From Mycobacterium persicum (GTDB taxonomy: Bacteria > Actinomycetota > Actinomycetes > Mycobacteriales > Mycobacteriaceae): a DNA stretch of 46,359 nucleotides. Numbering within the stretch: position 1 is the stretch's first letter; each line of letters starts with the position of its first letter. Location: assembly GCF_002086675.1 (NCBI RefSeq), contig NZ_MVIF01000036.1, positions 1 through 46,359 on the forward strand, read 5' to 3'. Below the pieces are notes generated by a model. It was not told where the DNA came from. It saw only the letters and a program-made list of their open reading frames with translations, and did not search any database. Positions 36,162 through 45,204 of this stretch are shown here, piece after piece. The translations under genes and the position numbers were made by a program.

Positions 36162-36578
36162 ATGACTGGACCCGATGAGAATAGGCGGCCGGTGAGCCAG
36201 CCAATCGAAGTAGCGCAAGACCGGCTGCGCGCCGAGTTGCTCGTCAGTGCGCTGTACGACCTGGTGCCGCTGGCAGAGGTGGAATCGCTGATCACCCGCG
36301 GCGACCTTATTGAAACCCTTCCCGCCCGACAACAGTTCGCCCTGCGGACCATCCGATCGCTCTTGGAAGACGGGCTCATGCAAATTGGGGACCTTCCCTA
36401 CCCGGGCGAAAGGTTCGCAGGGTGGGACCTCTCGGTGGACGCTGCTATGGAGCGCGTCTCCAACCTGTTTGTCAGCAAATACGATGAGCCTGATCTGTGG
36501 GAATTCACGATCTGGCTGGGCCTCACGCCCGCCGGAGAACGGCAAGCCCACAAGCTCAAAGGTGACGCAGCGGACTGA
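36162..36578 (+). CDS. Immunity-like protein, copy 2 (orphan)
   Basis: 138 residues, GGAGA upstream of the ATG. Same fold as copy 1: ALRTIRSLLEDGLMQIGDL, WDLSVDAAMERVSNLFV, LWEFTIWLGLTPAGERQAHKL-KGDAAD. The N-terminal 50 residues differ much more than the C-terminal part. It follows the decayed toxin tail in the same order and spacing (71 against 73 bases) as copy 1 follows the complete toxin gene, so it was copied as part of a tail-plus-immunity cassette and has lost its toxin. Predicted role: protection against a related toxin carried by other strains. Confidence 0.8.
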   Translation: MTGPDENRRPVSQPIEVAQDRLRAELLVSALYDLVPLAEVESLITRGDLIETLPARQQFALRTIRSLLEDGLMQIGDLPYPGERFAGWDLSVDAAMERVSNLFVSKYDEPDLWEFTIWLGLTPAGERQAHKLKGDAAD

Positions 36579-36656
36579 TTCCTCAGACGCGGCAGCCATA
36601 CCAGGGCGGCATGCCCGTCAACTCATTTCAGCCAGACGCGTCGACGCCGGAATCCC

Positions 36657-37661
36657 CTACACTCCGTGACCCGCCGGCACCCGTTCTCCCTCAACCGGCG
36701 TCCCCGGCGGTGTCCCATCACCGAAAGGCCTGCCGCCCAATGCTTCCCGACCATGTGGTGTGAGCCATCCGGCTAGCTCAGGCCCCTTGGGCAAGATGCG
36801 GGTCGGGTTGATGTCGGCGTGCACGATGTAGTAGTGCTGCTTGATCTGAGTGAAGTCGACCGTATCGCCGAAACCCGGCGTCTGGAACAGATCTCGGGCA
36901 TAAGCCCACAACACCGGCATCTCGGACAGCTTGCTTCGATTGCACTTGAAATGCCCGTGGTATACCGGGTCGAAGCGGACCAGCGTGGTGAACAGCCGCA
37001 CGTCGGCCTCAGTGATGGTGTCCCCCAACAGGTATCGCTGCGCCGCCAGGCGGTCGCTGACCCAATCCAACGCGGTGAACAGCCGGTCGTAGGCGGCGTC
37101 GTAGGCCTGCTGTGATCCGGCGAAACCGCAGCGGTAAACGCCGTTGTTGATCTCGGTGTAAACCCTCTTGCTCACCTCGTCGATCTCGTCCCGCAATGCG
37201 TCGGGGTACAGCTGCGGCGCGCCGTCGCGGTGGTAAGCGGTCCATTCCGTGGAAAAGTCCACAGTGATTTGAGCGAAATCGTTGGTGACCACCGCCCCGC
37301 TCGCCACGTCGACGATCGCCGGAACAGTAATGCCTTTCGGGTAGCCGGGGAAACGCTTGAAGTAGGCATCCTGAAGCCGGGGAATCTTGAGCACCGGGTC
37401 GACGCCGCCGGGATCAAGATCGAACGTCCAACTGCGCTCGTCGTGAGTGGGACCGCAAAAACCAATGGACAGAACGGGTTCCAGGCCAAGTAGCCGACGG
37501 ACGATGATCGTGCGGTTGGCCCACGGACAGGCGCGGGCAACGACAAGTCGATAGCGGCCCGGCTCGACCGGATAGCCGTCGCGTCCGTCGGCGGTGATAC
37601 GGGTGGTGATGTAATTGGTGTCGCGGTTGAATTCGCCTGTCCCGGCGACGTAAGCGGCCAT
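36657..37661 (-). CDS. Xi-class glutathione transferase-like protein (glutathionyl-hydroquinone reductase family)
   Basis: 334 residues. Thioredoxin-fold N-terminal domain with the xi-class CPWANR (catalytic Cys45 near residues 45-50), GFCGPTHDERSW, and VPAIVD; C-terminal helical domain with SQQAYDAAYDRLFTALDW, LLGDTITEADVRLFTTLVRFD and the Tyr-rich HGHFKCNR. Such enzymes reduce glutathionyl- or related-thiol-hydroquinones; in mycobacteria the thiol could be mycothiol. It ends in a Pro/Gly-rich tail. ATGs at 37673 and 37670 are alternatives. It converges on the immunity gene (stop spacing 78 bases). Confidence 0.88.
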   Translation of the reverse strand: MAAYVAGTGEFNRDTNYITTRITADGRDGYPVEPGRYRLVVARACPWANRTIIVRRLLGLEPVLSIGFCGPTHDERSWTFDLDPGGVDPVLKIPRLQDAYFKRFPGYPKGITVPAIVDVASGAVVTNDFAQITVDFSTEWTAYHRDGAPQLYPDALRDEIDEVSKRVYTEINNGVYRCGFAGSQQAYDAAYDRLFTALDWVSDRLAAQRYLLGDTITEADVRLFTTLVRFDPVYHGHFKCNRSKLSEMPVLWAYARDLFQTPGFGDTVDFTQIKQHYYIVHADINPTRILPKGPELAGWLTPHGREALGGRPFGDGTPPGTPVEGERVPAGHGV

Positions 37662-38032
37662 GGTTTCCATCATGCCTTTGGCGCACACACCTGGCGAAGC
37701 GCTCGACACTTGACGATCGAACGCTGGCTCCGTCGAATCTCATAGCCGTGGGCTGCCGTCGTTTCCGCCGCCCCGCGGGAACCGCGGCCATGGTCGTAAC
37801 GGGTCAACGCCGGAGAACAGGACGCTACAAAAAGGTAACCCGAACAAAACACTCATAGGCAATTATTTCCCTCACGCAGTAGTGCAGCAAGAGACTATCG
37901 CTCTATTCATCGGTCTGCTGTGCCCCGACAACGGTGTCGCGCACGCGACCCATACACATGGTGGGCTAGATGACCTTTCGAGCCAACGACGCCCACGCCG
38001 GCACGAAGCCGCTCCTGGCCCAATGTCAAGTG
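37662..38032. other. Spacer between GST-like and PPE genes
   Basis: No gene. Around 37825-37900 the composition becomes AT-rich (CAATTATTTCCC), the likely promoter area for the PPE pair on the plus strand, but I cannot point to a -35/-10 pair with confidence. Confidence 0.4.
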
Positions 38033-39190
38033 GTGACTGTCGATTTCGGCGCAATACCCCCCGAGATCAACTCGGCTCGGATCTACAGCGGCCCCGGATC
38101 AGGGCCGCTGATCGCCGCGGCAACGGGGTGGGACACGCTGGCCGCAGAATTGGCCGCGGCATCGGCAGGCTACGTTTCGGTGATTTCGGAGCTGACCAGC
38201 TCACAGTGGTTGGGGCCCGCATCGACGGCCATGGCGGCCACCATCGTGCCGCACCAAGTCTGGATCAGCGCCACCGCCCGGAATGCAGAGCTGACCGGAA
38301 TGCAGGCGCGGGCAGCCGCCGCAGCCTTTGAAACCGCGCACGCGATGACCGTGCCCCCGCCCGTCGTCGCGGCCAACCGGAGCGTGCTGCAGACGCTGAT
38401 TGCGACGAACTTCTTTGGCCAGAACACCCCGGCGATCGCGTCCACCGAGTTCCACTACGCCGAGATGTGGGCGCAAGATGCCGCCGCGATGTACGGTTAT
38501 GCCGCATCCTGCGCGAGCGCCTCGACGCTGACTCCGTTCACCGCGCCGCCCCGAACTGCCGACTCAGACGGTCCGGCCAGACAAGCCGCTGCGGTCGGCA
38601 GCACCGTATCCGCGATATCGCAATTAACCCCGAAATTGATCGACCTCGCCGTTGCAACCCAAGTGTTGCAACACCTTTCGTTGCCGCCCTGGTATATCAG
38701 AATCTGGGACTTCCTCAAGAGTATCCCGATCCCGGTGTGGGACCAGCTGCTGAACCTGGAATACATGTACGGGGCCCTGATCTACGACACCCAAGGCTAC
38801 GAACTGAACGCCCTGCAGCTCATTCAGTCGCTGACGTGGGCACCCGCGCAAGCAGCAACCGGTGCCGCGGCCGCATCAACCGGCGTCAGCGGGCACCCTG
38901 TCGGCTCTGGCCTTGCCCGGCTGAGCGCAGCTGAAGTGTCGGCGAGTATGGGCAAGGCCGACAAGATCGGGCTGATGTCGGCGCCGACCAGCTGGGCAAC
39001 CACGGCTTCAGCGCCGCACCCCGAAGCGGTGCGAATGGCACCGATGGTGGTCAGCGACGCCGTGCCGGGAAGTGGACCAACCGGTCTGATTCCCGGCATG
39101 CGCACAGGTGGTATGCGCGAAGACACACACTTCGTCAAACGCCAACAGGGATCACGCATTGCGGTGCTCAGCCCGAAGGCAATCGGTTAG
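38033..39190 (+). CDS. PPE family protein, SVP-like (first of a tandem pair)
   Basis: 385 residues from GTG at 38033 (the neighbouring GTG at 38030 and an ATG at 37970 are possible). Begins [20 protein letters not shown], the PPE signature; the helical domain has the WLGPAS turn near residue 57. The C-terminal half is of SVP type: [10 protein letters not shown] corresponds to GxxSVPxxW. No PE gene is next to it, although PE partners may be encoded elsewhere. The product is expected to be exported by an ESX system. The second PPE gene follows 105 bases later. Confidence 0.87.
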   Translation: MTVDFGAIPPEINSARIYSGPGSGPLIAAATGWDTLAAELAAASAGYVSVISELTSSQWLGPASTAMAATIVPHQVWISATARNAELTGMQARAAAAAFETAHAMTVPPPVVAANRSVLQTLIATNFFGQNTPAIASTEFHYAEMWAQDAAAMYGYAASCASASTLTPFTAPPRTADSDGPARQAAAVGSTVSAISQLTPKLIDLAVATQVLQHLSLPPWYIRIWDFLKSIPIPVWDQLLNLEYMYGALIYDTQGYELNALQLIQSLTWAPAQAATGAAAASTGVSGHPVGSGLARLSAAEVSASMGKADKIGLMSAPTSWATTASAPHPEAVRMAPMVVSDAVPGSGPTGLIPGMRTGGMREDTHFVKRQQGSRIAVLSPKAIG

Positions 39191-39295
39191 CAGAGTTCAT
39201 ACCCGGCGCCATGAGCGAGTCACCGCCGAGGATGCTTGGGCCAGAAGGTAGTTCACACACAGTAGCGACGGACATGACGTAAGGGGTTCAGAGCA

Positions 39296-40486
39296 ATGAT
39301 TGATTTTGGCGTATTACCGCCGGAAGTCAACTCAATTAGAATGTATTCCGGCCCGGGGTCGGCGCCGATGTTGGCCGCTGTGTCGGCGTGGAGCGGAGTT
39401 GCTGCCGAATTAGCCTCTACCGCAGACGATTACGAGACCATTGTGACCAGACTGCAGAGTGAGGACTGGATTGGTCCGGCGGCGACGTCCATGGCCGATG
39501 CGGTCCAACCGTACCTGGCGTGGATCAGAACCACTGCGGCACAGGCTGAGCACGCTGCCACCCAGGCACGCATGGTAGTCGCCGCCTACGAGGCCGCGGT
39601 AGCCTCGGTCGTTCCCCCACCTCTGGTTGCGGCCAATCGCGCCCGGGTGGCCTCACTGACCTCGACCAACGTCTTTGGCCAAAACACTGCGCGGATAGCG
39701 CTTCTCGAGGCGGAGTACGGTGACATGTGGACTCAGGATGCGACGGCCATGTATGTGTATGCCGCCGCTTCCGCGAATGCCTCCCGTCTCACACCGTTCA
39801 CGTCGCCAACGCAAACCACCAGCCTGTCGGCTTCGGCCTTGCAAGGCGCGGCCGTCGCGAAGGCCGCAGGCACCGCTGCTGGAGGGATACAAAACCTGCT
39901 GTCGAAGCTGGTTTCTCAAGCGCCGAACGCCTTACTTGATCTGGCGACGCCACTTTCGTCCCTATTGGCTTCTGCGGGAGCAGCCCCGACGCCACCCTCA
40001 TGGGTGGTGTGGCTAGAGGATTTCCTGAACCTGATTTCTCCCTTGACCGGTACCTGGTACAACGTCACGGGCCTGCCCTATTTCGGGATCGGTATCACCA
40101 ACAGCCTTGCTTCGACGGCAAGAGCCGTCGGAGCGATCGGTCCGGACGTCGGCGCGGCGGCGGCTTCCGCGGGCGGCGCCGCGACCGATGCTGCGGGGAC
40201 GCTGGGCCGCGCTGCACCGATAGCCGCGGGTATGGGCAATGCGCCGGCCGTCGGCAAGTTGTCGGTACCGCCCAGTTGGTCGGCGACCGGCCCGGCCCCG
40301 GCTCCGTCGGTGGGTTCGGTATCGGCGCCCTTGGTCAGCAATATCGCCTTGCCCGAGGCCGCTCCGGAAAGCAGCAACATGCTGGGCGGCATGCCGCTGG
40401 CCGGCGCCGGAGTCAATGCCGCAGGCAGCGCTCCCCGATACGGTTTTCGTCCCAAGGTGATGCTGCGGCCACCGTTTGCGGGTTAG
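39296..40486 (+). CDS. PPE family protein, SVP type (second of a tandem pair)
   Basis: 396 residues. MIDFGVLPPEVNSIRMYSG start, DWIGPAA turn near 58, and the SVP motif GKLSVPPSW at about residue 321. It ends in RPKVMLRPPFAG, like many SVP members. AAGGGG lies 11 bases upstream of the ATG. Sequence and arrangement imply that it arose with the preceding PPE gene by duplication. Confidence 0.92.
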   Translation: MIDFGVLPPEVNSIRMYSGPGSAPMLAAVSAWSGVAAELASTADDYETIVTRLQSEDWIGPAATSMADAVQPYLAWIRTTAAQAEHAATQARMVVAAYEAAVASVVPPPLVAANRARVASLTSTNVFGQNTARIALLEAEYGDMWTQDATAMYVYAAASANASRLTPFTSPTQTTSLSASALQGAAVAKAAGTAAGGIQNLLSKLVSQAPNALLDLATPLSSLLASAGAAPTPPSWVVWLEDFLNLISPLTGTWYNVTGLPYFGIGITNSLASTARAVGAIGPDVGAAAASAGGAATDAAGTLGRAAPIAAGMGNAPAVGKLSVPPSWSATGPAPAPSVGSVSAPLVSNIALPEAAPESSNMLGGMPLAGAGVNAAGSAPRYGFRPKVMLRPPFAG

Positions 40487-40819
40487 CGGAATGACGAAAA
40501 ACACACGGCTGTGCCGAAGACTTCACCGATCGTCGGCCAGGTTGCCGCCGCCGACGCCACAACCGATGTCGACACCACCAACGCCATGGGCCTCGAACTA
40601 TCGGATGCCCGGTGGCGTCATGATGCGTTGGGCCGTACTCGCCTTCTTCGCGTTCGTGGTCTGGACGCTCACCACAGATACCGAAGCATTGATCGCATTG
40701 CGTGGTTTCCGTTGTGGCTCATACTCCTAGCGGTCGGTTGGCTGGTCGTCCGGCGCCGGCCGGTGCCGCGCCGAACGATACCGCCGGTTTCGAGCCGAGC
40801 TTGAGCTTCTCAGCGGAAC
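40487..40819. other. Spacer between the second PPE gene and fadE10
   Basis: The only supported content is the permease remnant at 40596-40804. Bases 40487-40595 hold nothing recognisable. Confidence 0.45.
40596..40804 (+). pseudogene. C-terminal remnant of an amino-acid permease (AnsP/CycA-like)
   Basis: Two frames carry consecutive parts of one conserved protein end. 40596-40701: NYRMPGG, then RWAVLAFFAFVVWTLTTDTE-ALIAL. 40700-40763 in another frame: AWFPLWLILLAVGWLVVRRRP. In amino-acid/GABA permeases the last two membrane helices read in one frame as FRMPG...WALT-TDT-L...PVWF-ILAVGWL-V-RR. So one or a few bases were lost near 40700, and the whole rest of the gene is gone. No start or ribosome site is present. 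Confidence 0.65.
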
Positions 40820-42784
40820 TCACGCGCTTTGCGTTCGCCCGACCGGCCCGGGCGAGGACACCGTCGAAATTCGCCGTGCCACATCGGTTTCGGTGGACGG
40901 GCCCGGTTCCCAGGGCGCGATCCACGGTCCGGTGCCCTCCGACTGATCGATGATCCCCTCCTCCAACCAGGTGTAGCGGCCGTCCAACACATCGTTGGTC
41001 AGGCGAACGTCGCTGCTGTCGGTGTTGGCCCACAACGCGTGGAACAGCGCCTCGACGCGAAGGGTCGCTTGCTCACAGAAGATTTCGGCCAGCTCATACG
41101 CCTGATGACCGACGACCGGATCAACAACCCGCTGTGCCTCGGCCCGAACACATGCCGCGGACATGGCGAACAGCTCTGCACCGATATCGACGATGCGCCC
41201 GAGGAACCCTTGCTTCTGCTCCAACCTGGCCTGCCAGCGCGCCATGCCGTAGAACGTGTTGCGGGCCAGCTTGCGCGTGGAGCGTTCGACGAATCGCAGA
41301 TGCGACGCCAACGGGCCGAATTCCTGATATGCCGTGGGTCGTTGCCCTTCGCCGAATACGAGCTGCGGCAACCACTTTGCGTAGAAACCGCTGGCGCCGA
41401 CCGCAGCCGCGGCCTTCTGGCGCAGATCGGTCTCGGGCTTGGCGAGATCGCCGGCAGCTGTCAAGTGCGCATCCACTGCCTCCCGGGCGATGAGCAGCCG
41501 CATGATCTCACTGGATCCCTCGAAGATGCGGTTGATCCGCATGTCGCGCAGCGACTGCTCCACCGGTGCCGCGCGCTCACCTCGCGCGGCCAGCGACTCG
41601 GCGGTCTCGTATCCCCGCCCGCCCCGGATCTGCAACAGCTCGTCGGCAATCCGACAGGTCATCTCACTGGACCAGAGCTTGGCCAGCGCCGCCTCGATCC
41701 GGATGTCGTTGCGACCCTCGTCGGCCATCTGACCGGACAGCTCGACCACCGCGTCCAGCGCGTAAGTGGTGGCGGCGATGAACGCGATCTTGCCGGCCAC
41801 CGCTTCGTGTTTGCCTACCGGTTTGCCCCACTGCACCCGCTCACGAGACCATTCACGCGCTATCTTCAGCGACCATTTGCACGATCCGGTCACCATCGCC
41901 GGTATCGCCAGCCGTCCGGCGTTGAGTGTGGTGAGCGCGATCTTCAGACCGTCGCCCTCCCGGCCGATCAGGTTTTCGGCCGGAACCCGCACGCGGTGCA
42001 GCCTGGTGACGCCGTTCTCGATACCGCGCAGTCCCATGAATTTGTTGCGCCGCTCCACGGTGATCCCGGGTGAGTCGGCCTCGACGACGAACGCGCTGAT
42101 GCCGCCCCGATGCCCCTCGCTCTTGGGGACCCGCGCCATGACGACCAGCAATTCGGCGACCACGCCGTTGGTGGTCCACAGTTTGAGGCCCTCGAGTTCG
42201 TACGCCTTGCCGTCTTCTATCGGTGTGGCCGTCGAGGCCAGGCGCGCCGGGTCCGAACCCACGTCGGGCTCGGTGAGCAGGAAAGCCGACAGGGCGCCGG
42301 CAGCACACCGGGGCAAGAACTTCCGCTTCTGCTCCGGGCTTCCGGCCAGCTTCAACGGCTCGGGCACCCCGATCGACTGGTGGGCCGACAGCAGTGCGCC
42401 CAGGCTCGGATGAACCGTCGAGGCCATCATCAGCGCGCGGTTATAGGCAACCTGCGACATGTTCAATCCGCCATATTCGGTCGGGATTTTCATGCCGAAA
42501 CAACCCAGTTCGGCAAAGCCCTTCACGTATTCGTCGGGAATCTGGGCATCACGCTCGATCACGCTGCCGTCGACGGTGGTGAGGAATTCCCGCAACTTGC
42601 CCAGGAACGCCTCGATGCGGGCCTCCTCGGCTTCCGACGGTTTCGGAAACGGGTGGATGAGTTCGAGCGGGAACCGGCCAAGAAAAATCTCTTTGGCGAA
42701 AGATGGTTTGTCCCAACCACTTTCGCGCGATTCTTCGGCAAGCGCTCTCGCCTGCTGTTCGGTGACTTGCACTTGCTGCGCCAT
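40820..42784 (-). CDS. fadE10: Acyl-CoA dehydrogenase FadE10
   Basis: 654 residues (H37Rv FadE10, Rv0873, about 650). N-terminal and middle acyl-CoA dehydrogenase domains: LTEPDVGSDPA (flavin/substrate loop), KLWTTNGVVAEL, then the C-terminal domain with NAGRLAIPAMVTGSCKWSL and IFEGSSEIMRLLIAREAV. A further roughly 180-residue C-terminal extension is typical of long-type ACADs (VLCAD/ACAD9-like) and probably mediates membrane or partner binding. The start ATG at 42784 has GAGGAGG upstream. It would oxidise an acyl-CoA in beta-oxidation; chain specificity unknown. It begins 16 bases after the permease remnant ends (opposite strand). Confidence 0.94.
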   Translation of the reverse strand: MAQQVQVTEQQARALAEESRESGWDKPSFAKEIFLGRFPLELIHPFPKPSEAEEARIEAFLGKLREFLTTVDGSVIERDAQIPDEYVKGFAELGCFGMKIPTEYGGLNMSQVAYNRALMMASTVHPSLGALLSAHQSIGVPEPLKLAGSPEQKRKFLPRCAAGALSAFLLTEPDVGSDPARLASTATPIEDGKAYELEGLKLWTTNGVVAELLVVMARVPKSEGHRGGISAFVVEADSPGITVERRNKFMGLRGIENGVTRLHRVRVPAENLIGREGDGLKIALTTLNAGRLAIPAMVTGSCKWSLKIAREWSRERVQWGKPVGKHEAVAGKIAFIAATTYALDAVVELSGQMADEGRNDIRIEAALAKLWSSEMTCRIADELLQIRGGRGYETAESLAARGERAAPVEQSLRDMRINRIFEGSSEIMRLLIAREAVDAHLTAAGDLAKPETDLRQKAAAAVGASGFYAKWLPQLVFGEGQRPTAYQEFGPLASHLRFVERSTRKLARNTFYGMARWQARLEQKQGFLGRIVDIGAELFAMSAACVRAEAQRVVDPVVGHQAYELAEIFCEQATLRVEALFHALWANTDSSDVRLTNDVLDGRYTWLEEGIIDQSEGTGPWIAPWEPGPSTETDVARRISTVSSPGPVGRTQSA

Positions 42785-43109
42785 CGCGGCCTCCTCGCTG
42801 ATGAACCGACATGGGGGTTGGTTACCCGGTTCCTGCCCGATAGTACGACGAGAGACGGCCCGAATGACCCTTACCGGCCGGGGCAAAAACTGTGCGATCG
42901 CCCAGCGCGGCCCCGCGCCTCCGAGTTCGAGCGGGACGGGCGCAGAACAGCCGTGCCGCCCAGCCCGGCCCGCTGTCATACACGAAAAGCATTGCCGGAT
43001 AAGCCTGGCCGGCGAGCCAACCGAGTTGGTGTCGCTGCGAGCAGTGTGTCGTGGCGCGCCACCGATCCGACCGGAACGGCGGCGCGGGCAACCTCCCCGG
43101 CTGGCGCGG
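42785..43109. other. Spacer between fadE10 and cspB
   Basis: 325 bases without a gene. On the minus strand TACTAT (42845-42840) is a fair -10 candidate for fadE10, giving a leader of about 50 bases with the GAGGAGG ribosome site near its end. Nothing else is seen. Confidence 0.4.
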
Positions 43110-43514
43110 CTAGGCGTCCAACTCCCGCGCCACGGCCTTGACCACCTCGGAAACTCGCCGAGCCGTCTTGCGATCGGGGTAGCGACCCTTGCGCAACTCG
43201 GGCTGCACCGTGCTCTCCAGCAAGGTGATCATGTCCTCGACCATGCCGTGCAGTTCATCGGGACTGTGCTTGTGCTCGACCACCTCCCGCCGGGTGCGGG
43301 AAAGGCTCGGTGGCGGGTCGATCAGCTTGAGGCTCAGCGCCTGCGGTCCGCGCCGCCCGGATGCGATGCCGAACTCCACGCGTTGCCCCGCTTTGAGTCC
43401 CTCGACGCCCGCCGGCAACGCCGAGGAACGGACGTAGACGTCCTCGCCGTCCTCCTGCGACAGGAAGCCGAACCCCTTTTCGGAGTCGTACCACTTCACT
43501 TTGCCGGTCGGCAC
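43110..43514 (-). CDS. cspB: Cold-shock-domain protein CspB
   Basis: 134 residues from GTG at 43514 (AGGTGAGA upstream; GTG at 43523 is an alternative giving 137). An N-terminal cold-shock beta-barrel: [17 protein letters not shown] (RNP1), [10 protein letters not shown] (RNP2-like) and [20 protein letters not shown], followed by a C-terminal helical extension (about 75-134) with [19 protein letters not shown] and [13 protein letters not shown] sequence that ordinary Csp proteins lack. It matches Rv0871. It should bind single-stranded RNA or DNA; the extension's role is unknown. Confidence 0.93.
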   Translation of the reverse strand: MPTGKVKWYDSEKGFGFLSQEDGEDVYVRSSALPAGVEGLKAGQRVEFGIASGRRGPQALSLKLIDPPPSLSRTRREVVEHKHSPDELHGMVEDMITLLESTVQPELRKGRYPDRKTARRVSEVVKAVARELDA

Positions 43515-43677
43515 TGCTCTCACCTGCTTGTCTGACGGATCGCTGGGTTTACCACACCAAGACGCGCCCCGCCTGCGCAGGACGCGATGACGATCTCAGA
43601 TCCTACTCGGATCGTCGGCCGCCGAGCATCCGTGTTTACCGCGTACTGAGTAGGCTGGGATTACCGCTGGAGGAGAT

Positions 43678-44082
43678 ATGCGCCTGATCCTGAACGTTAT
43701 CTGGTTGGTCTTCGGTGGCCTGTGGTTGGCCGTCGGATACCTGGTTGCGGCGTTGGTCTGTTTCCTGCTGATCGTCACCATCCCGTTCGGTTTCGCGGCC
43801 CTGCGCATCGCGTCGTACGCGTTGTGGCCGTTCGGCAGGACGATCGTCGACAAGCCGAGCGCCGGGACCGGCGCGCTGCTCGGCAATGTCATCTGGGTGC
43901 TGCTGTTCGGCATCTGGCTGGCAATCGGGCATTTGGTCAGCGCGGTGGCGATGGCCGCCACGATCATCGGCATTCCGCTGGCCCTGGCCAATCTCAAACT
44001 GATCCCGGTGTCGTTGGTGCCGTTGGGCAAAGAGATCGTTCCCGTCGGTGCGCCGGCTCGAATCGAACGCGTGACCGTATGA
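43678..44082 (+). CDS. YccF-family inner-membrane protein (Rv0870c family)
   Basis: 134 residues, GGAGGAG before the ATG. Two DUF307 units, each a pair of membrane helices: NVIWLVFGGLWLAVGYL and NVIWVLLFGIWLAIGHL, with FVIVTIPFG/ATIIGIPLAL-like second helices, and the LVPLGKEIV ending. Function unknown; possibly a channel subunit, given homologues fused to ion-channel domains. It overlaps moaA2 by ATGA, so the genes are translated together. Confidence 0.92.
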   Translation: MRLILNVIWLVFGGLWLAVGYLVAALVCFLLIVTIPFGFAALRIASYALWPFGRTIVDKPSAGTGALLGNVIWVLLFGIWLAIGHLVSAVAMAATIIGIPLALANLKLIPVSLVPLGKEIVPVGAPARIERVTV

Positions 44083-45164
44083 CGGTGACGGCGCTGGGCG
44101 TTCCGACGGTGCGTGGCCGGTTGCCGGAGCCAGCGGCCCTACCGGACGCCGCCCCCGTGGAAGGCCCGTTGCTGGACAGCTTCGGCCGGGTCGCAACCGA
44201 TCTACGGGTTTCGCTGACCGACCGCTGCAATCTGCGGTGCAACTATTGCATGCCGGCGCACGGCCTGGACTGGCTGCCGGGGGAGCAATTGCTGCGAGCT
44301 GAGGAGCTGGGCAGGCTGATCGGTCTCGCCGTCACCCGGCTCGGTGTCACCAGCGTGCGGTTTACCGGCGGCGAGCCGCTGTTGGCCCGCCACCTGGAAG
44401 AGGTCGTTGTCGTAACGGCCGGCCTGCGGCCTCGTCCGGAGATCTCGTTGACCACCAACGGCGTCGGGCTGGCACGAAGGGCAGCCGCTTTGGCCGACGC
44501 CGGCCTGGACCGGGTGAACGTCTCACTGGACAGCGTGGACCGCGCCCACTTCGCCGCCATCACCCGTCGGGACCGGCTCACCGACGTATTGGAGGGCCTG
44601 GCCGCCGCCAAGAACGCCGGCCTGACCCCGGTCAAGGTGAACGCCGTGCTCGACCCCGCCACCGGCCGCAAGGATGTCGTCGAGCTGCTGAGCTACTGCC
44701 TGGAACACGGCTACCAGTTGCGAGTCATCGAGCAGATGCCACTCGACGCGGGGCACCAATGGCGCCGCGACGCCGCGCTGAGCGCCGACGATGTGCTGGC
44801 AGCGTTGCGCCCGCATTTCCGGCTGCGGCCCGACCCGGCCCCGCGAGGTTCGGCCCCGGCCGAGCTCTGGCTGGCCGACTCGGGCCCCGACACGCCGGCC
44901 GGCAAGTTCGGGGTCATCGCCTCGGTCTCGCATGCCTTCTGCTCGACTTGCGACCGCACCCGGCTTACCGCCGACGGCCAAATCCGCAGCTGCCTGTTCG
45001 CCGGCGAGGAGACCGACTTGCGCGGCCTGCTGCGCAGCGGCGCTGACGACGACGCGATCGAGCGGGCATGGCGCGCCGCGATGTGGCGCAAGCCGGCCGG
45101 CCACGGCATCAACGATCCGGATTTCGTGCAGCCCGACCGCCCGATGAGCGCCATCGGTGGCTAA
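44079..45164 (+). CDS. moaA2: GTP 3',8-cyclase MoaA2 (molybdenum cofactor, first step)
   Basis: 361 residues. Radical-SAM protein: N-terminal cluster TDRCNLRCNYCMP (CxxxCxxC, about residues 47-55) and C-terminal cluster CSTCDRTRLTADGQIRSCLF (CxxCx13C, about 288-307) holding the second 4Fe-4S cluster. FTGGEPLL (GGEP, SAM binding) and the LDSVD strand are present. It converts GTP to 3',8-cyclo-7,8-dihydro-GTP, the first step of pyranopterin synthesis. Matches Rv0869c. It overlaps yccF upstream by 4 bases and moaD2 downstream by 8. Confidence 0.95.
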   Translation: MTVTALGVPTVRGRLPEPAALPDAAPVEGPLLDSFGRVATDLRVSLTDRCNLRCNYCMPAHGLDWLPGEQLLRAEELGRLIGLAVTRLGVTSVRFTGGEPLLARHLEEVVVVTAGLRPRPEISLTTNGVGLARRAAALADAGLDRVNVSLDSVDRAHFAAITRRDRLTDVLEGLAAAKNAGLTPVKVNAVLDPATGRKDVVELLSYCLEHGYQLRVIEQMPLDAGHQWRRDAALSADDVLAALRPHFRLRPDPAPRGSAPAELWLADSGPDTPAGKFGVIASVSHAFCSTCDRTRLTADGQIRSCLFAGEETDLRGLLRSGADDDAIERAWRAAMWRKPAGHGINDPDFVQPDRPMSAIGG

Positions 45165-45204
45165 CCCGATGGCTAACACGCTGGCTAACTCGGTGGCAGA
45201 TGCC
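45157..45204 (+). repeat. 12-base tandem repeat spanning the moaD2 start
   Basis: GTGGCTAACCCG, ATGGCTAACACG, CTGGCTAACTCG and a decayed GTGGCAGATGCC follow one another. Each unit begins with a possible start codon in the same frame, and the first unit contains the moaA2 TAA. Changes in copy number would change only the N-terminus of MoaD2 and its coupling to moaA2. Confidence 0.85.
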
